Source: CAZTHK01 sp964613215 (lineage in GTDB: Bacteria > Krumholzibacteriota > Krumholzibacteriia > Krumholzibacteriales > CAZTHK01). Taken from it: a stretch of DNA of 25,532 nucleotides. A program made the position numbers and the translations under genes. The stretch covers positions 1-25,532 of the forward strand of contig CAZTHK010000032.1 in assembly GCA_964613215.1 (NCBI GenBank), written 5' to 3'. Below are positions 8,005 through 16,219 of this stretch, piece after piece (positions within the stretch are counted from its first letter, which is position 1; each line of letters starts with the position of its first letter). Below the pieces are notes generated by a model. It was not told the origin of the DNA and did no database searches. It was given only the letters and a program-made list of their open reading frames with translations.

Positions 8005-9432
8005 ATGAATTCGAGAACATTAGCCGGCATCCGGATAAGGTCAATGCTGATACTGATCCTGTGGGCCGGCTTCCTGTCCCTGCCACCTTCTGGAGCCAGG
8101 GGCAACGATTTTGCCTTTATAACCACCACCGACTATGAGACCGGTTCATCTTCGGTTATCTATATGGACGGCTCACATACCACAGATAACAATGTAGCCG
8201 GCATACACAGCGATGCAGTCTCCCGCTACTATCAGGGGCTGGTTTACGTGGTAAACCGGGGTGGAGCGGACAATATTCAGGTGCTGGATCCCTCCGCCGG
8301 ATTTTCCACCATCCTGCAGTTCTCGGTGGGCAACGGCTCCAATCCCAAGGATATCGCCTTCTACTCCCCCACCAAGGCATATGTGACCAGATATGAAACC
8401 AACCAGCTCTGGGTAATTGATCCCTCCACAGGGAATCATCTTCACTCCATAGATCTATCCTCCTTCGCCGACAGTGACGGCCTGTGCGAGATGGATCAGA
8501 TGCTGATGTGGAGAAGAAAACTCTACGTTACCATTCAGCGCCTGGACAGGAACAACTACTGGATGCCGGTGGGTGACAGTTATGTTGCAGTTATAGATGC
8601 GGTAACCGATACCCTGATAGATACCGATGGCAGCATGGCCGGTACCCAGTCAATCCAGCTCCCGGGAAGTAATCCCTTCTCCAACATCCAGTATAACCGG
8701 TTCAGAAACAATATTTTCCTCTCCTGTACAGGTAACTGGGGAGTTCAGGATTGCGGAGTGGTGGAGATCGACCCCCAAACCTATCAGGCTACCTGCTGCC
8801 TTCTGGATGAACCGGAAGCCGGCGGGGATATCAACGATGTGGAGATATACTCCCCCACCAGGGGATACGCCATTATTACCAACCCCAGCTTCAACACCGA
8901 ACTTATCAGCTTTGATCCCTCCACCGGCGAAAAGATTGCCACCATATATGATCCCGGAGATTACGTGATTAACGATATCGAAATATCTCCGGAGGAGGAA
9001 CTGTATCTGGCCGACCAGACCGAAACCAACCCTGGAGTGCGTATCTACGACTGCACCACTGATACCGAGCTTCCTCTCAGCCCTGTTGATGTTGGGCTTC
9101 CGCCCTTCGATATCTGCTTTACCGTCAACTATTACACCGGCGGTAATACTCCGGGTTTAGTAGCACTTGGACAGAATTATCCCAATCCCTTCAATCCATC
9201 CACCACCATCCCCTTCTCCCTGGAGAAGAGAAGAGATATAACCCTGAACATCTACGATGTGAGTGGAAGAATGGTCAAAACACTGGTAGATGGAGCAGTT
9301 TCAAAGGGAGGCCACCGGGTGGAATGGCAGGGTAGAAACAACCGAAACCTGCCGATGCCCTCCGGAGTCTATTTTGCCAGATTGAATACCGGAAGACATG
9401 TATTTACCAGGAAAATATTGCTGGTAAGATAA
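8005..9432 (+). CDS. Secreted YVTN-type beta-propeller, BtuG-like, with FlgD-like C-terminal domain
   Basis: I place the start at ATG 8005, eight bases after AGGAGG (7991-7996); an in-frame ATG at 7951 lacks such a site and would put 18 polar residues before the signal peptide. The 475-residue product has a signal peptide (about 1-33). A beta-propeller follows (about 34-385) with repeated blades such as GLVYVVNRGGADNIQVLDPS, AYVTRYETNQLWVIDPSTG and LYLADQTETNPGVRIYDC. The tail (about 390-475: LGQNYPNPFNPSTTIPF ... YDVSGRMVKTL ... SGVYFARL ... ILLVR) is a FlgD-like/type IX-like domain. In Bacteroides, BtuG is a surface propeller of this kind that binds B12 and caps BtuB. The location next to a riboswitch-controlled btuB supports the same role here, but BtuG is a lipoprotein and this protein has no lipobox. 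The BtuG role is inference. Confidence 0.78.
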   Translation: MNSRTLAGIRIRSMLILILWAGFLSLPPSGARGNDFAFITTTDYETGSSSVIYMDGSHTTDNNVAGIHSDAVSRYYQGLVYVVNRGGADNIQVLDPSAGFSTILQFSVGNGSNPKDIAFYSPTKAYVTRYETNQLWVIDPSTGNHLHSIDLSSFADSDGLCEMDQMLMWRRKLYVTIQRLDRNNYWMPVGDSYVAVIDAVTDTLIDTDGSMAGTQSIQLPGSNPFSNIQYNRFRNNIFLSCTGNWGVQDCGVVEIDPQTYQATCCLLDEPEAGGDINDVEIYSPTRGYAIITNPSFNTELISFDPSTGEKIATIYDPGDYVINDIEISPEEELYLADQTETNPGVRIYDCTTDTELPLSPVDVGLPPFDICFTVNYYTGGNTPGLVALGQNYPNPFNPSTTIPFSLEKRRDITLNIYDVSGRMVKTLVDGAVSKGGHRVEWQGRNNRNLPMPSGVYFARLNTGRHVFTRKILLVR

Positions 9433-9513
9433 CATTATGAGCTTTTTGACTTAACCCGTTTAATTGATGAACCTGCTCCTGCATGGGAGAATGATGAATG
9501 TAATATCATCTTT

Positions 9514-9556
9514 GACGGCACCGGTTATTATTGCCATGATTTGATCAGGCGACTGA
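9514..9556 (+). repeat. Diverged intergenic repeat, copy A
   Basis: Positions 9526-9556 match 20887-20917 at 24 of 31 bases without gaps, including TATTATTG and TGATCAGGCG, and weaker similarity extends left to 9514. Both copies are in gene-free DNA. A 12-bp palindrome, TGACAATTGTCA (9554-9565), overlaps the right end here but not in the other copy. Confidence 0.3.
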
Positions 9557-9635
9557 CAATTGTCAAAATAAGTTGAAGCGAAACGGAGCAGCAACAAAAT
9601 GAACGCCATGTCATGAAAATATAATGGCTCGGCAT

Positions 9636-10304
9636 TCAGCCGCTGTAATCCTCAACATGGTGGCGGACTATCTCCCCCTTGACCATGTATATAACCTCTT
9701 CAGCGATATTGGTGGCAAGGTCCGCTATTCTTTCCAGATGACGGGAGCACGACAGCAGGTGGCTGTAACTTTTTATCCGTTCGGGCTTCTTGAGCATGGC
9801 CTCCTCGATCTCAATATACATCTCCCTGTTTATCTCGTCCACTTCGTCATCCGCAGCCATAACACTGGCAGCCATCTGAGCATCCCCGTTGACCAGTGAA
9901 TCCAGGGACTTCCTCAACATCTCCCTGGTCTTCTCAGCCATCAGGGGAAAATCCAGCGGCACTTCGGTCCTCTCCCTGGAGGCCAGGAATCTGGCCCTTT
10001 CAGCCACATTGACCGCCAGATCACCGACCCTCTCCAGCTCATTATTTATCTTGAGCACGGCAATGATATAGCGGAGGTCACCGGCCACCGGCTGGTGCAG
10101 GGCCAGCACCTTGAGACATTCCTCCTCTATCTCCACCTCCCTCTTATCGATCAGAATATCATCCCCGATAACTTCGTCGGCCAGCAGGTCATCCCGCTCT
10201 TCCAGCGCCTTAACAGATTTAACCACACTCTCCTCCACCATGGCGCTGATAGAAAGTATCTGTTTTTTGAGATTTTCGATTTCACGCTTCAAGTGTTCTG
10301 ACAT
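9636..10304 (-). CDS. phoU: PhoU, phosphate transport system regulator
   Basis: The 222-residue, almost wholly helical protein is of normal PhoU length. It has the two repeated three-helix modules of the family. The first carries the acidic metal-binding signature region around LRYIIAVLKINNELERVGDLAVNVAE (residues about 75-105), and the second the matching SHLLSCSRHLERIADLATNIAEE (about 175-205). PhoU is cytoplasmic and links the state of the PstSCAB transporter to the PhoR kinase, damping the response when phosphate is plentiful. It is the last gene of the pst run, 13 bases after the pstB stop. Its ribosome binding site AGAGGAT overlaps that stop codon, so translation is probably coupled. 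No clear intrinsic terminator follows in the 200 bases towards the convergent propeller gene. Confidence 0.95.
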   Translation of the reverse strand: MSEHLKREIENLKKQILSISAMVEESVVKSVKALEERDDLLADEVIGDDILIDKREVEIEEECLKVLALHQPVAGDLRYIIAVLKINNELERVGDLAVNVAERARFLASRERTEVPLDFPLMAEKTREMLRKSLDSLVNGDAQMAASVMAADDEVDEINREMYIEIEEAMLKKPERIKSYSHLLSCSRHLERIADLATNIAEEVIYMVKGEIVRHHVEDYSG

Positions 10305-10317
10305 ATCTTTTCATCCT

Positions 10318-11079
10318 CTATCCGAATCGCCCGGTAATATAATCTTCGGTACGTTTCTTCTCCGGTTTGGTAAATAGAACATCGGTTTCGCCAAATTCTA
10401 TAAGTTTCCCCTCGTACAGGAAGGCGGTCAGATCAGAAATTCTGGCCGCCTGCTGCATGTTGTGGGTTACCACCACGATGGTGTACTCTCCCCGCAATTC
10501 CCCTATCAGGTCCTCGATACGCAGGGTCGACTGAGGATCCAGTGCTGAAGCCGGCTCATCCATCAGCAGGACTTTAGGATCCACAGCAATAGCCCTGGCT
10601 ATACAGAGTCTCTGCTGCTGCCCCCCCGAAAGCCCCAGGGCATTGTCATTCAGCCGGCCCTTTACCTCCTTCCAGAGGGCGGCTCTCTTGAGACTGTGTT
10701 CCACAATGTCTCTCAGTTTTCCCCGGTCCTTCATTCCGTGTAACCTGGGCCCGTAGGCGATATTGTCAAATATACTCTTGGGAAAGGGATTTGGTTTCTG
10801 AAACACCATTCCCACTATCTTTCTCAATTCCACCACATCCACATTCTTGGAGTAAAGGTCCCTCCCGGCCAGCCCCATATAACCACTGGTGGTGCAGGCG
10901 GGAATCAGATCATTCATCCGGTTTATCGCTCTAAGAAAGGTACTCTTGCCACACCCGCTGGGCCCAATTATGGCAGTAACCAGCCCCTCCGGGATATCCA
11001 CACTAACGCTGTCCACGGCCGGATCGGAATCGTAATAGACCGAGAAATTCTCAGTTCTAATCAGGGTATTTCTATCCAT
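10318..11079 (-). CDS. pstB: PstB, phosphate ABC transporter ATP-binding protein
   Basis: The ATPase of the PstSCAB phosphate importer. I choose ATG 11079 (253 residues, the usual PstB length), preceded by GGGAGAGG. An in-frame ATG at 11160, one base after the pstA stop, would add 27 polar residues of no family resemblance, though its position would allow translational coupling. Walker A is GPSGCGKST (about 39-47), the Q-loop lies in MVFQKPNPFPKS (about 91-102), the signature is LSGGQQQR (150-157) and Walker B is VLLMDEP (170-176). A switch histidine lies in VVVTHNMQQA. All catalytic elements are intact. The protein acts on the cytoplasmic face with PstA and PstC. Confidence 0.95.
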   Translation of the reverse strand: MDRNTLIRTENFSVYYDSDPAVDSVSVDIPEGLVTAIIGPSGCGKSTFLRAINRMNDLIPACTTSGYMGLAGRDLYSKNVDVVELRKIVGMVFQKPNPFPKSIFDNIAYGPRLHGMKDRGKLRDIVEHSLKRAALWKEVKGRLNDNALGLSGGQQQRLCIARAIAVDPKVLLMDEPASALDPQSTLRIEDLIGELRGEYTIVVVTHNMQQAARISDLTAFLYEGKLIEFGETDVLFTKPEKKRTEDYITGRFG

Positions 11080-11161
11080 CAACCTCTCCCGCTCTCTGCT
11101 TGCTCCGGGTTTACTCCTTCTGTTCTGCTCCACTACCGGCTTATCCACACCGAGTACCATA

Positions 11162-12508
11162 TCACGTCCTGAGTTTCCTGGTTATCCTGGCCCTCAGTAT
11201 TATGGCTGCCAGATTAAGTAACATTACCATAACCACCAGAGTCAAAACCATACCATACTGCACATGTCTTATCTCGTTTACTGCTTCATGTTCGGTGGCG
11301 AGATTATAGATATTCCAGGGAAGGGCCGGAGTGGGCTGCGAAAACACCTGGGAGAATCCCAGGGGTTTCCCCACACTGACCGCTGCGGTGAAAATAATGG
11401 GTGCGGTCTCACCTGCAGCTCTTCCCATACTTATGATAATACTGGTAAGTATCCCCGGCAATGCTGCCGGCAGTATAACCGTTACCACGGTATGCCACTT
11501 TCCCGCTCCCAGGCTCATGGCTGCCTCCCGGTAGGTAGTGGGAACCGATCTTATGGCCTCCTCGGAGGCCCTTATGATGGTGGGAAGAATGAGAAGTGCA
11601 AGGGTGGCTGAACCGGCTATCACACTCTTCGATTGGGAAATATGAACGGTATTGATGAAAAAAGCCAGGCCGAACAGGCCGAAAACTATGCTGGGTACCC
11701 CCGCCAGGGAAGTAATACAGGTTCTAAGCAGGCTTACAAAACGGCTCTCTCCGGCATACTCAGCCAGGTAAATCGCCGCCACCACACCGAAGGGGACGGC
11801 AAAGATCATGGCACCCAGTGATAGATAGAAGGTTCCCAGCACCTCCGGCCAGATACCTCCGAAGAAATGGGCATCGAAAGACTTATCAAACAGGAATCTC
11901 CAGTAGAAGGTCAGCCGGGGCCGCAGCATCTCCTCAGCCTTTTTTTCTATCAGCCCGAACAGGGGTTCCAGGGTGGTTCCGGCGAACTTATCCTGTCTGG
12001 ATTTCCGGACCTCTACTCCCATCCTGGAAGGGTCCGAATAATCGTAATCGGTATAATGAGTTATATCTGCAATTATTGCCCGGGCCCTGTCCCACCTGGT
12101 CTGGCCGTACTGGTCTCTTATCAGCACCGGCATGCGTTCACCCGCTCTGGGACCGAGCAGCTTTTCCACCAGCTGCTCTATTTCATCGAACTGCGATTGA
12201 TACTCCCGCCTGAACTGGTATCCTCTCTCCTCCAGCTCTTCATCGAAGTGGTCGATTAACCGGTATACTGATCTTCTGGCCGATTCCGCCTCTTTCACCT
12301 CGGCATTAATCTCCTGCCGGTCGCCCCTGCCGAATTTGTTGAGCATCAGCTCCCGGTATTCCACGGTACCCTTGAAGATAAAAGCCCTGGTTCCGCGTAT
12401 TACAATGGGACCCAGCAGAACCACCAGAGAGGCGCCCATCATGATAATGCCCACGATGCCTATCATGGAGAAGGAACGATCCAGTATTTTCCGGGTCTGA
12501 ACATCCAT
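11162..12508 (-). CDS. pstA: PstA, phosphate ABC transporter permease with long N-terminal extension
   Basis: The 448-residue permease is about 150 residues longer than a common PstA. The first membrane segment (about 14-38) is followed by a hydrophilic, largely helical stretch (about 40-210: REYQSQFDEIEQLVEKL, RWDRARAIIADITHYTDYDY) that should lie in the periplasm. The canonical permease core starts at about 215 (WPEVLGTFYLSLGAMIFAVPFGVVAAIYL). It includes the EAA-type loop (YREAAMSLGAGKWHTVVTVILPAALPGI) that contacts PstB, and ends with a final membrane helix. Long PstA forms with an N-terminal domain (DUF3333-type) are known; I believe this is one of them but could not search. The gene lies between pstC (18-base gap) and pstB. 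Confidence 0.92.
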   Translation of the reverse strand: MDVQTRKILDRSFSMIGIVGIIMMGASLVVLLGPIVIRGTRAFIFKGTVEYRELMLNKFGRGDRQEINAEVKEAESARRSVYRLIDHFDEELEERGYQFRREYQSQFDEIEQLVEKLLGPRAGERMPVLIRDQYGQTRWDRARAIIADITHYTDYDYSDPSRMGVEVRKSRQDKFAGTTLEPLFGLIEKKAEEMLRPRLTFYWRFLFDKSFDAHFFGGIWPEVLGTFYLSLGAMIFAVPFGVVAAIYLAEYAGESRFVSLLRTCITSLAGVPSIVFGLFGLAFFINTVHISQSKSVIAGSATLALLILPTIIRASEEAIRSVPTTYREAAMSLGAGKWHTVVTVILPAALPGILTSIIISMGRAAGETAPIIFTAAVSVGKPLGFSQVFSQPTPALPWNIYNLATEHEAVNEIRHVQYGMVLTLVVMVMLLNLAAIILRARITRKLRT

Positions 12509-12526
12509 GATTTATTGCTCTCTGCT

Positions 12527-13693
12527 CTATCCTCTCTTCCTGTAACCTCTTCCTGATACCATCTCGCTGACCAGATCGGATACGAATGCGAACACCAGCA
12601 GACAGAGCGCCAGGGCGAAGAGGACATGATAACGGGCCGAACCAGTTACCTGGTCGGCCTCCCCCATCTCCCCGGCTATGGTTGCAGTCATAGTCCTTAT
12701 CGGCTCCATGAAATCATACCATGGCTCCGGTATACTGGCGGCATTGCCTGAAGCCATCCATACCACCATGGTTTCACCCAGTGCTCGCATTACTCCCAGT
12801 ATAATTGCGGCGAGGATTCCACCCCTGGCAGCGGGGACAATGACCTTAAGCAGGGTCTCCGCCCTGGTAGCTCCCAGGGCGTAACTCCCCTCCCGGAGCT
12901 CCCGGCCCACCGCATTCAGAGCATCCTCGGAAACACTCACCACCGTGGGAAGAGCCATAATCCCCAGGATGACGGATACATTGAAGGCATTGGTGCCACT
13001 TACGATCTGTATATCACCTGCCACTCCGGCCAGCTGGTACAGCCCCAGCCAGCCCCCCGCTCCCATTGCCACCAACGATAAAACCCTCCAGAGCTTTTTA
13101 TTTCCGGTGGTTATCTTTTCAGTTAACAGGTCGCTCAGCACCACTATGGAAACCGCAGCCAATGGCCCCATCACCACCCAGATCCCCACCTCCAGGATGG
13201 TACCTCCCTGCCTCTGCATCAGGGGAGCGAATACTATAAGGGCGAAAAAGCCGTAAACCACAGACGGTATGGCAGCCAGCATCTCTATAACCGGCTTTAC
13301 CGCCTGTTTCATTCCAAAGGGCAGAATATCGCTGAGACAGATAGCCGCCAGCACCCCCATGGGTACCGCTACCAGTACAGCTCCCAGGGTAACCAGGGCG
13401 CTGCCGAAGAATATGGCCAGGGCCCCGAACTCCGGGTCCTCCCTGGAGGGATACCATGCCGTACTGGTAAAAAATTCTGCAACCCCCTCCAGCCTAAAGA
13501 AGGGGATAGTATCCCTGATGATAAAGTAGAATATGAACATCAGAGCTACCAGGGAACATGAGGCTATAACCACCAGCACAGAACGGCCTATGCGGGCAGT
13601 CCATCGCCTCCTCTGACGTTGACGGCCGCTCATTATCAGGCGGTCACTCAGCTCCCTGTATCTCTCTTCGATATTTTCTCCCGGTACTGCCAT
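12527..13693 (-). CDS. pstC: PstC, phosphate ABC transporter permease
   Basis: The 388-residue membrane protein pairs with PstA to form the phosphate channel. The N-terminal 38 residues are basic and cytoplasmic, followed by the first helix (LVVIASCSLVALMFIFYFII). The family segments FGSALVTLGAVLVAVPMGVLAAICL and EMLAAIPSVVYGFFALIV are clear, as is the coupling loop REGSYALGATRAETLLKVIVPAARGGI. A segment at about 195-230 (EKITTGNKKLWRVLSLVAMGAGGWLGLYQ ...) is longer than in a typical PstC of about 300 residues and adds a loop or helix pair between the third and fourth membrane segments. The ribosome binding site is weak, so expression may depend on the mRNA from pstS. Confidence 0.94.
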   Translation of the reverse strand: MAVPGENIEERYRELSDRLIMSGRQRQRRRWTARIGRSVLVVIASCSLVALMFIFYFIIRDTIPFFRLEGVAEFFTSTAWYPSREDPEFGALAIFFGSALVTLGAVLVAVPMGVLAAICLSDILPFGMKQAVKPVIEMLAAIPSVVYGFFALIVFAPLMQRQGGTILEVGIWVVMGPLAAVSIVVLSDLLTEKITTGNKKLWRVLSLVAMGAGGWLGLYQLAGVAGDIQIVSGTNAFNVSVILGIMALPTVVSVSEDALNAVGRELREGSYALGATRAETLLKVIVPAARGGILAAIILGVMRALGETMVVWMASGNAASIPEPWYDFMEPIRTMTATIAGEMGEADQVTGSARYHVLFALALCLLVFAFVSDLVSEMVSGRGYRKRG

Positions 13694-13755
13694 ATGATTC
13701 AGTTTACCTGTACTTGATTAACCTGGCAGGATGCGTTCCGGTTTACAGCCGTTAT

Positions 13756-13784
13756 GTGCGGCGATGAATAAAACACCGCCGCAC
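13756..13784 (-). other. GC-rich stem-loop between pstS and pstC
   Basis: GTGCGGCG (13756-13763) and CGCCGCAC (13777-13784) form a perfect 8-bp stem with a 13-base loop in the 169-bp gap. No T run follows in the direction of transcription (right to left), so it is unlikely to terminate fully. Stems at this place commonly protect a highly expressed binding-protein message or set relative expression; that role here is inference. Confidence 0.55.
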
Positions 13785-13862
13785 TTAACTGATAGAATCC
13801 AGATTTTCCCCTCTTCTCCTCCAGCGGCATCTATAAAATAACTCTGAAGCACTTTTATCATA

Positions 13863-14711
13863 TTATTGATACATTGTCAGTGGTATAAATCCTATCTCCT
13901 CGACTATCTCCTGCCCCTTGGGGGTGAGATAGAGATTTATAAAGGCATGCAGGTGACTGCCCATAGCCGGGTAGCCGTTGGTAAACATAAACAGCGGCCT
14001 GGCAATGGGATATACCCCTGAAGAAATCGTATTCTTCTCCGGATAGATACCGTTGATCTCCAGCGCCTTTACCTTGTTGTCCACGAATCCCAGGCCTACA
14101 TATCCTATCGCTGCATTGGTGCTCTGAACCCGCTGTCTCACTGCACCATTGCTGCCTACATACTCCGCATCCGGGGTAATCTTCTCCTTGTCCATTACCA
14201 GCTTCTCGAAGGTTTCGTAGGTCCCGCTGTTGGTATCGCGGCTTATCATCACTATGGGCATATCAGGTCCGCCCAGCTCCTTCCAGCTGGTTATCTCGCC
14301 GGTGTAGATCTTTTTAACCTTTTCCACCGTGAGCTTGCTCACCGGATTGGAAGGATGAACTATAATAGCTATCCCGTCCACCGCCACTACATTAGCTACC
14401 GGGGTCACTCCCTTCTTAACAGCAGCTTCGAACTCGGTGGTCTTCATGAACCGGGACATATCCGCTATATCGCATGCCCCGTTTATCAGACTTTTGGCTC
14501 CGTTCCCGCTGCCCGATTCGCTTACCGTTACATTTACTTCGGGATTCAGTGCCATGTAGTACTCTGCAAAAGCCTTGGCAATAGGTCCCACCGTGGTGGA
14601 GCCGTCGATCACTATATCAGTCTTCCCGGCTTCAGCGCCAGAGGCACAGAGAACCACAGCAGTCAGTGCAAAAATTGCAACCGCTGCCAGAGAATTCCTG
14701 AACATTTTCAT
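13863..14711 (-). CDS. pstS: PstS, periplasmic phosphate-binding protein
   Basis: The 282-residue protein captures inorganic phosphate in the periplasm and delivers it to PstCA. A signal peptide (about 1-28, ending ASGAEA) is followed by the PstS family motifs: IVIDGSTTVGPIAKAFAE (phosphate-binding loop, Ser/Thr), SESGSGNGAKSLINGACDIADMSR (second binding segment) and SRDTNSGTYETF (third). The length is normal for the smaller PstS class. The start is fixed by AAGGAGGAG ending a few bases before ATG 14711. It lies 102 bases downstream of the porin gene, consistent with one Pho-controlled transcript. Confidence 0.95.
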   Translation of the reverse strand: MKMFRNSLAAVAIFALTAVVLCASGAEAGKTDIVIDGSTTVGPIAKAFAEYYMALNPEVNVTVSESGSGNGAKSLINGACDIADMSRFMKTTEFEAAVKKGVTPVANVVAVDGIAIIVHPSNPVSKLTVEKVKKIYTGEITSWKELGGPDMPIVMISRDTNSGTYETFEKLVMDKEKITPDAEYVGSNGAVRQRVQSTNAAIGYVGLGFVDNKVKALEINGIYPEKNTISSGVYPIARPLFMFTNGYPAMGSHLHAFINLYLTPKGQEIVEEIGFIPLTMYQ

Positions 14712-14813
14712 TACTCCTCCTTCAGTTTGTATGTTCCGGGATAAATGTCCGGGATTTTATCAGCCTTCGTCCCCGGCCCTGATTAATCCCTCTTATCCCA
14801 CAAACAGAATACA

Positions 14814-15935
14814 CTAGAACTTGATTTTAAGGTCCGCCTGGACCCGGTCATACTCCAGATCTTCCTCCACACCCTTGCTGTTCCTGAAATAGGTCAGTCC
14901 CAGGTTGACTTTATCAGTCAGGCCATAAGCAGCATTAAGCTCCAGGCCCTTGCCATCTGTGCCTCCGCCTCTGAAATCAGAATCTGTGAAAACCCCCACC
15001 ACAGCATTCTTCTCCAGCTCCCGCCAGTTGGCCCTCAGCTTGAAATGCCCTCTTCCGTCGCCATAGGTCATCGATCCGCCTATCAGCCATCCTGTATCCA
15101 GTGAATCCGCTGCCTTGTTCTGTACATAATTACCGTAGACCTGCAGGTCCACCTTCTCCATCTGAAAAGCGAATTTGCCAAACCCCTCCACCAGGTCGAA
15201 GTCAACAGCATACCCGTTCCAGGTGGTAGTATCCCCGTGGTGAATTCGCTGATATACCTGGTGTTCATTACCGAACAGGTCACCGGGATCATACAGTCCC
15301 TCCATCTCCCGGAGATTCCTGTAGTCGTAGTAACCACCACCCAGTACCAGGCTGGTTCTCTCCGTAGCGCTCACTTCAACGGCACCCTGCAGACCTCCCA
15401 TCCAGGTATCATCAGCCTGCTTTCTCTCATCCACATAGAAGAAAGCTCCGTTAACTATCATACTGACTCTCTCAGTAATACCTCTGTCAATCCCGAGAGC
15501 CATCCCCTCCGGGTTGAGATCTCCATCCCAGATCAGTTCTGTCTTGTCCACCACCATAAATGGTTGCTTGATTTTTCCGCCGGTCACCCGGAGACATTTC
15601 ATGGCCTGCGGATGAAAGGCAAAATACGCCCTGTCCAGATGGAACCCCTTGGTAGAAAATCCTCCGTCCAGGGTCTGGTTTGCCGATACCGGATCATCAC
15701 TGCCGGTGGCGAACCTGGTGTGAACGGACCAGCTCTCGCTGACATCTGCGGATAGCGAGAATCTCAGGCGTATCCTCCATCTATTTCTGTCGCTGTCTTT
15801 GGATTCATCACGGATGAACTCATGGCGGTGCCTGAAATCACCCTTCCAATTTACCTTTTCCCACCACTCTCCCGCTTCCGCACCCGCTGAAAGCATCAGC
15901 GCAACCAGGACAAAAGCGATCATATATCGCTTCAC
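14814..15935 (-). CDS. Putative outer-membrane porin of the phosphate operon
   Basis: I choose GTG 15935 because AAAGGAGGT (15942-15950) lies six bases upstream; a longer frame from ATG 15953 would put that site inside the gene. The 373-residue product has a signal peptide (MKRYMIAFVLVALMLSAGAEA) and then alternating amphipathic strands with periodic aromatics, ending in DRVQADLKIKF with the terminal Phe typical of barrel proteins. Segments such as WRIRLRFSLSADVSESW, TRFATGSDDPVSANQTL, GGKIKQPFMVVDKTELIWDGDLNPEGMAL and YRNLREMEGLYD match my memory of the 'putative porin' family (Porin_5-type). The place between Pho boxes and pstS argues that it lets phosphate, or anions generally, cross the outer membrane under starvation. 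That selectivity is inference. Confidence 0.85.
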   Translation of the reverse strand: MKRYMIAFVLVALMLSAGAEAGEWWEKVNWKGDFRHRHEFIRDESKDSDRNRWRIRLRFSLSADVSESWSVHTRFATGSDDPVSANQTLDGGFSTKGFHLDRAYFAFHPQAMKCLRVTGGKIKQPFMVVDKTELIWDGDLNPEGMALGIDRGITERVSMIVNGAFFYVDERKQADDTWMGGLQGAVEVSATERTSLVLGGGYYDYRNLREMEGLYDPGDLFGNEHQVYQRIHHGDTTTWNGYAVDFDLVEGFGKFAFQMEKVDLQVYGNYVQNKAADSLDTGWLIGGSMTYGDGRGHFKLRANWRELEKNAVVGVFTDSDFRGGGTDGKGLELNAAYGLTDKVNLGLTYFRNSKGVEEDLEYDRVQADLKIKF

Positions 15936-16076
15936 CTTCTTACCTCCTTTCAATCAGGTAAGTGTTTATAAGCCTCTGTTGTTTAACCTGTTAAGATACA
16001 AATTTGCCGGAAGCGTTTTCACCACATCCCTCTCGAAAGATACCCTTACCTGCTATCCGGCACTAACCGACTGTTC

Positions 16077-16133
16077 TAATTACTACTACTTTAATGTTAG
16101 GTAAATGTTAGCCGATTGTTAAGAAAGTGTTAA
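16077..16133 (-). promoter_or_regulatory. Four tandem Pho boxes and candidate -10 upstream of the porin-pst operon
   Basis: On the minus strand, TTAACA (16133-16128), TTAACA (16122-16117), CTAACA (16111-16106) and CTAACA (16100-16095) recur with an exact 11-bp period, one helical turn. This is the direct-repeat layout bound by PhoB/PhoP-type regulators, closest to the Bacillus PhoP TT(A/T/C)ACA boxes. A -10-like TAATTA (16082-16077) lies 12 bases past the last box. The gene for the expected regulator is at 18013. Transcription would leave a leader of about 130 bases before the porin start. A further isolated TTAACA lies at 15994-15989. Confidence 0.8.
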
Positions 16134-16219
16134 TAAATACTACGGTTCCCTTAAAGAAGATAATCCCTTTTAAGCTGAAAGAGTCTTAACTGAAGCCGCC
16201 TCTACAGCTTAAGAACACA

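Noticed and set aside
11080..11160. N-terminal extension of PstB from an ATG one base after the pstA stop
   Set aside because: The 27 extra residues are polar and unlike PstB, and a better ribosome binding site precedes ATG 11079. Coupled translation from 11160 remains possible.
16170..16212. TTAAGCTG/CAGCTTAA inverted repeat after phoR as a terminator
   Set aside because: The loop is 27 bases and no T run follows in the direction of phoR transcription.
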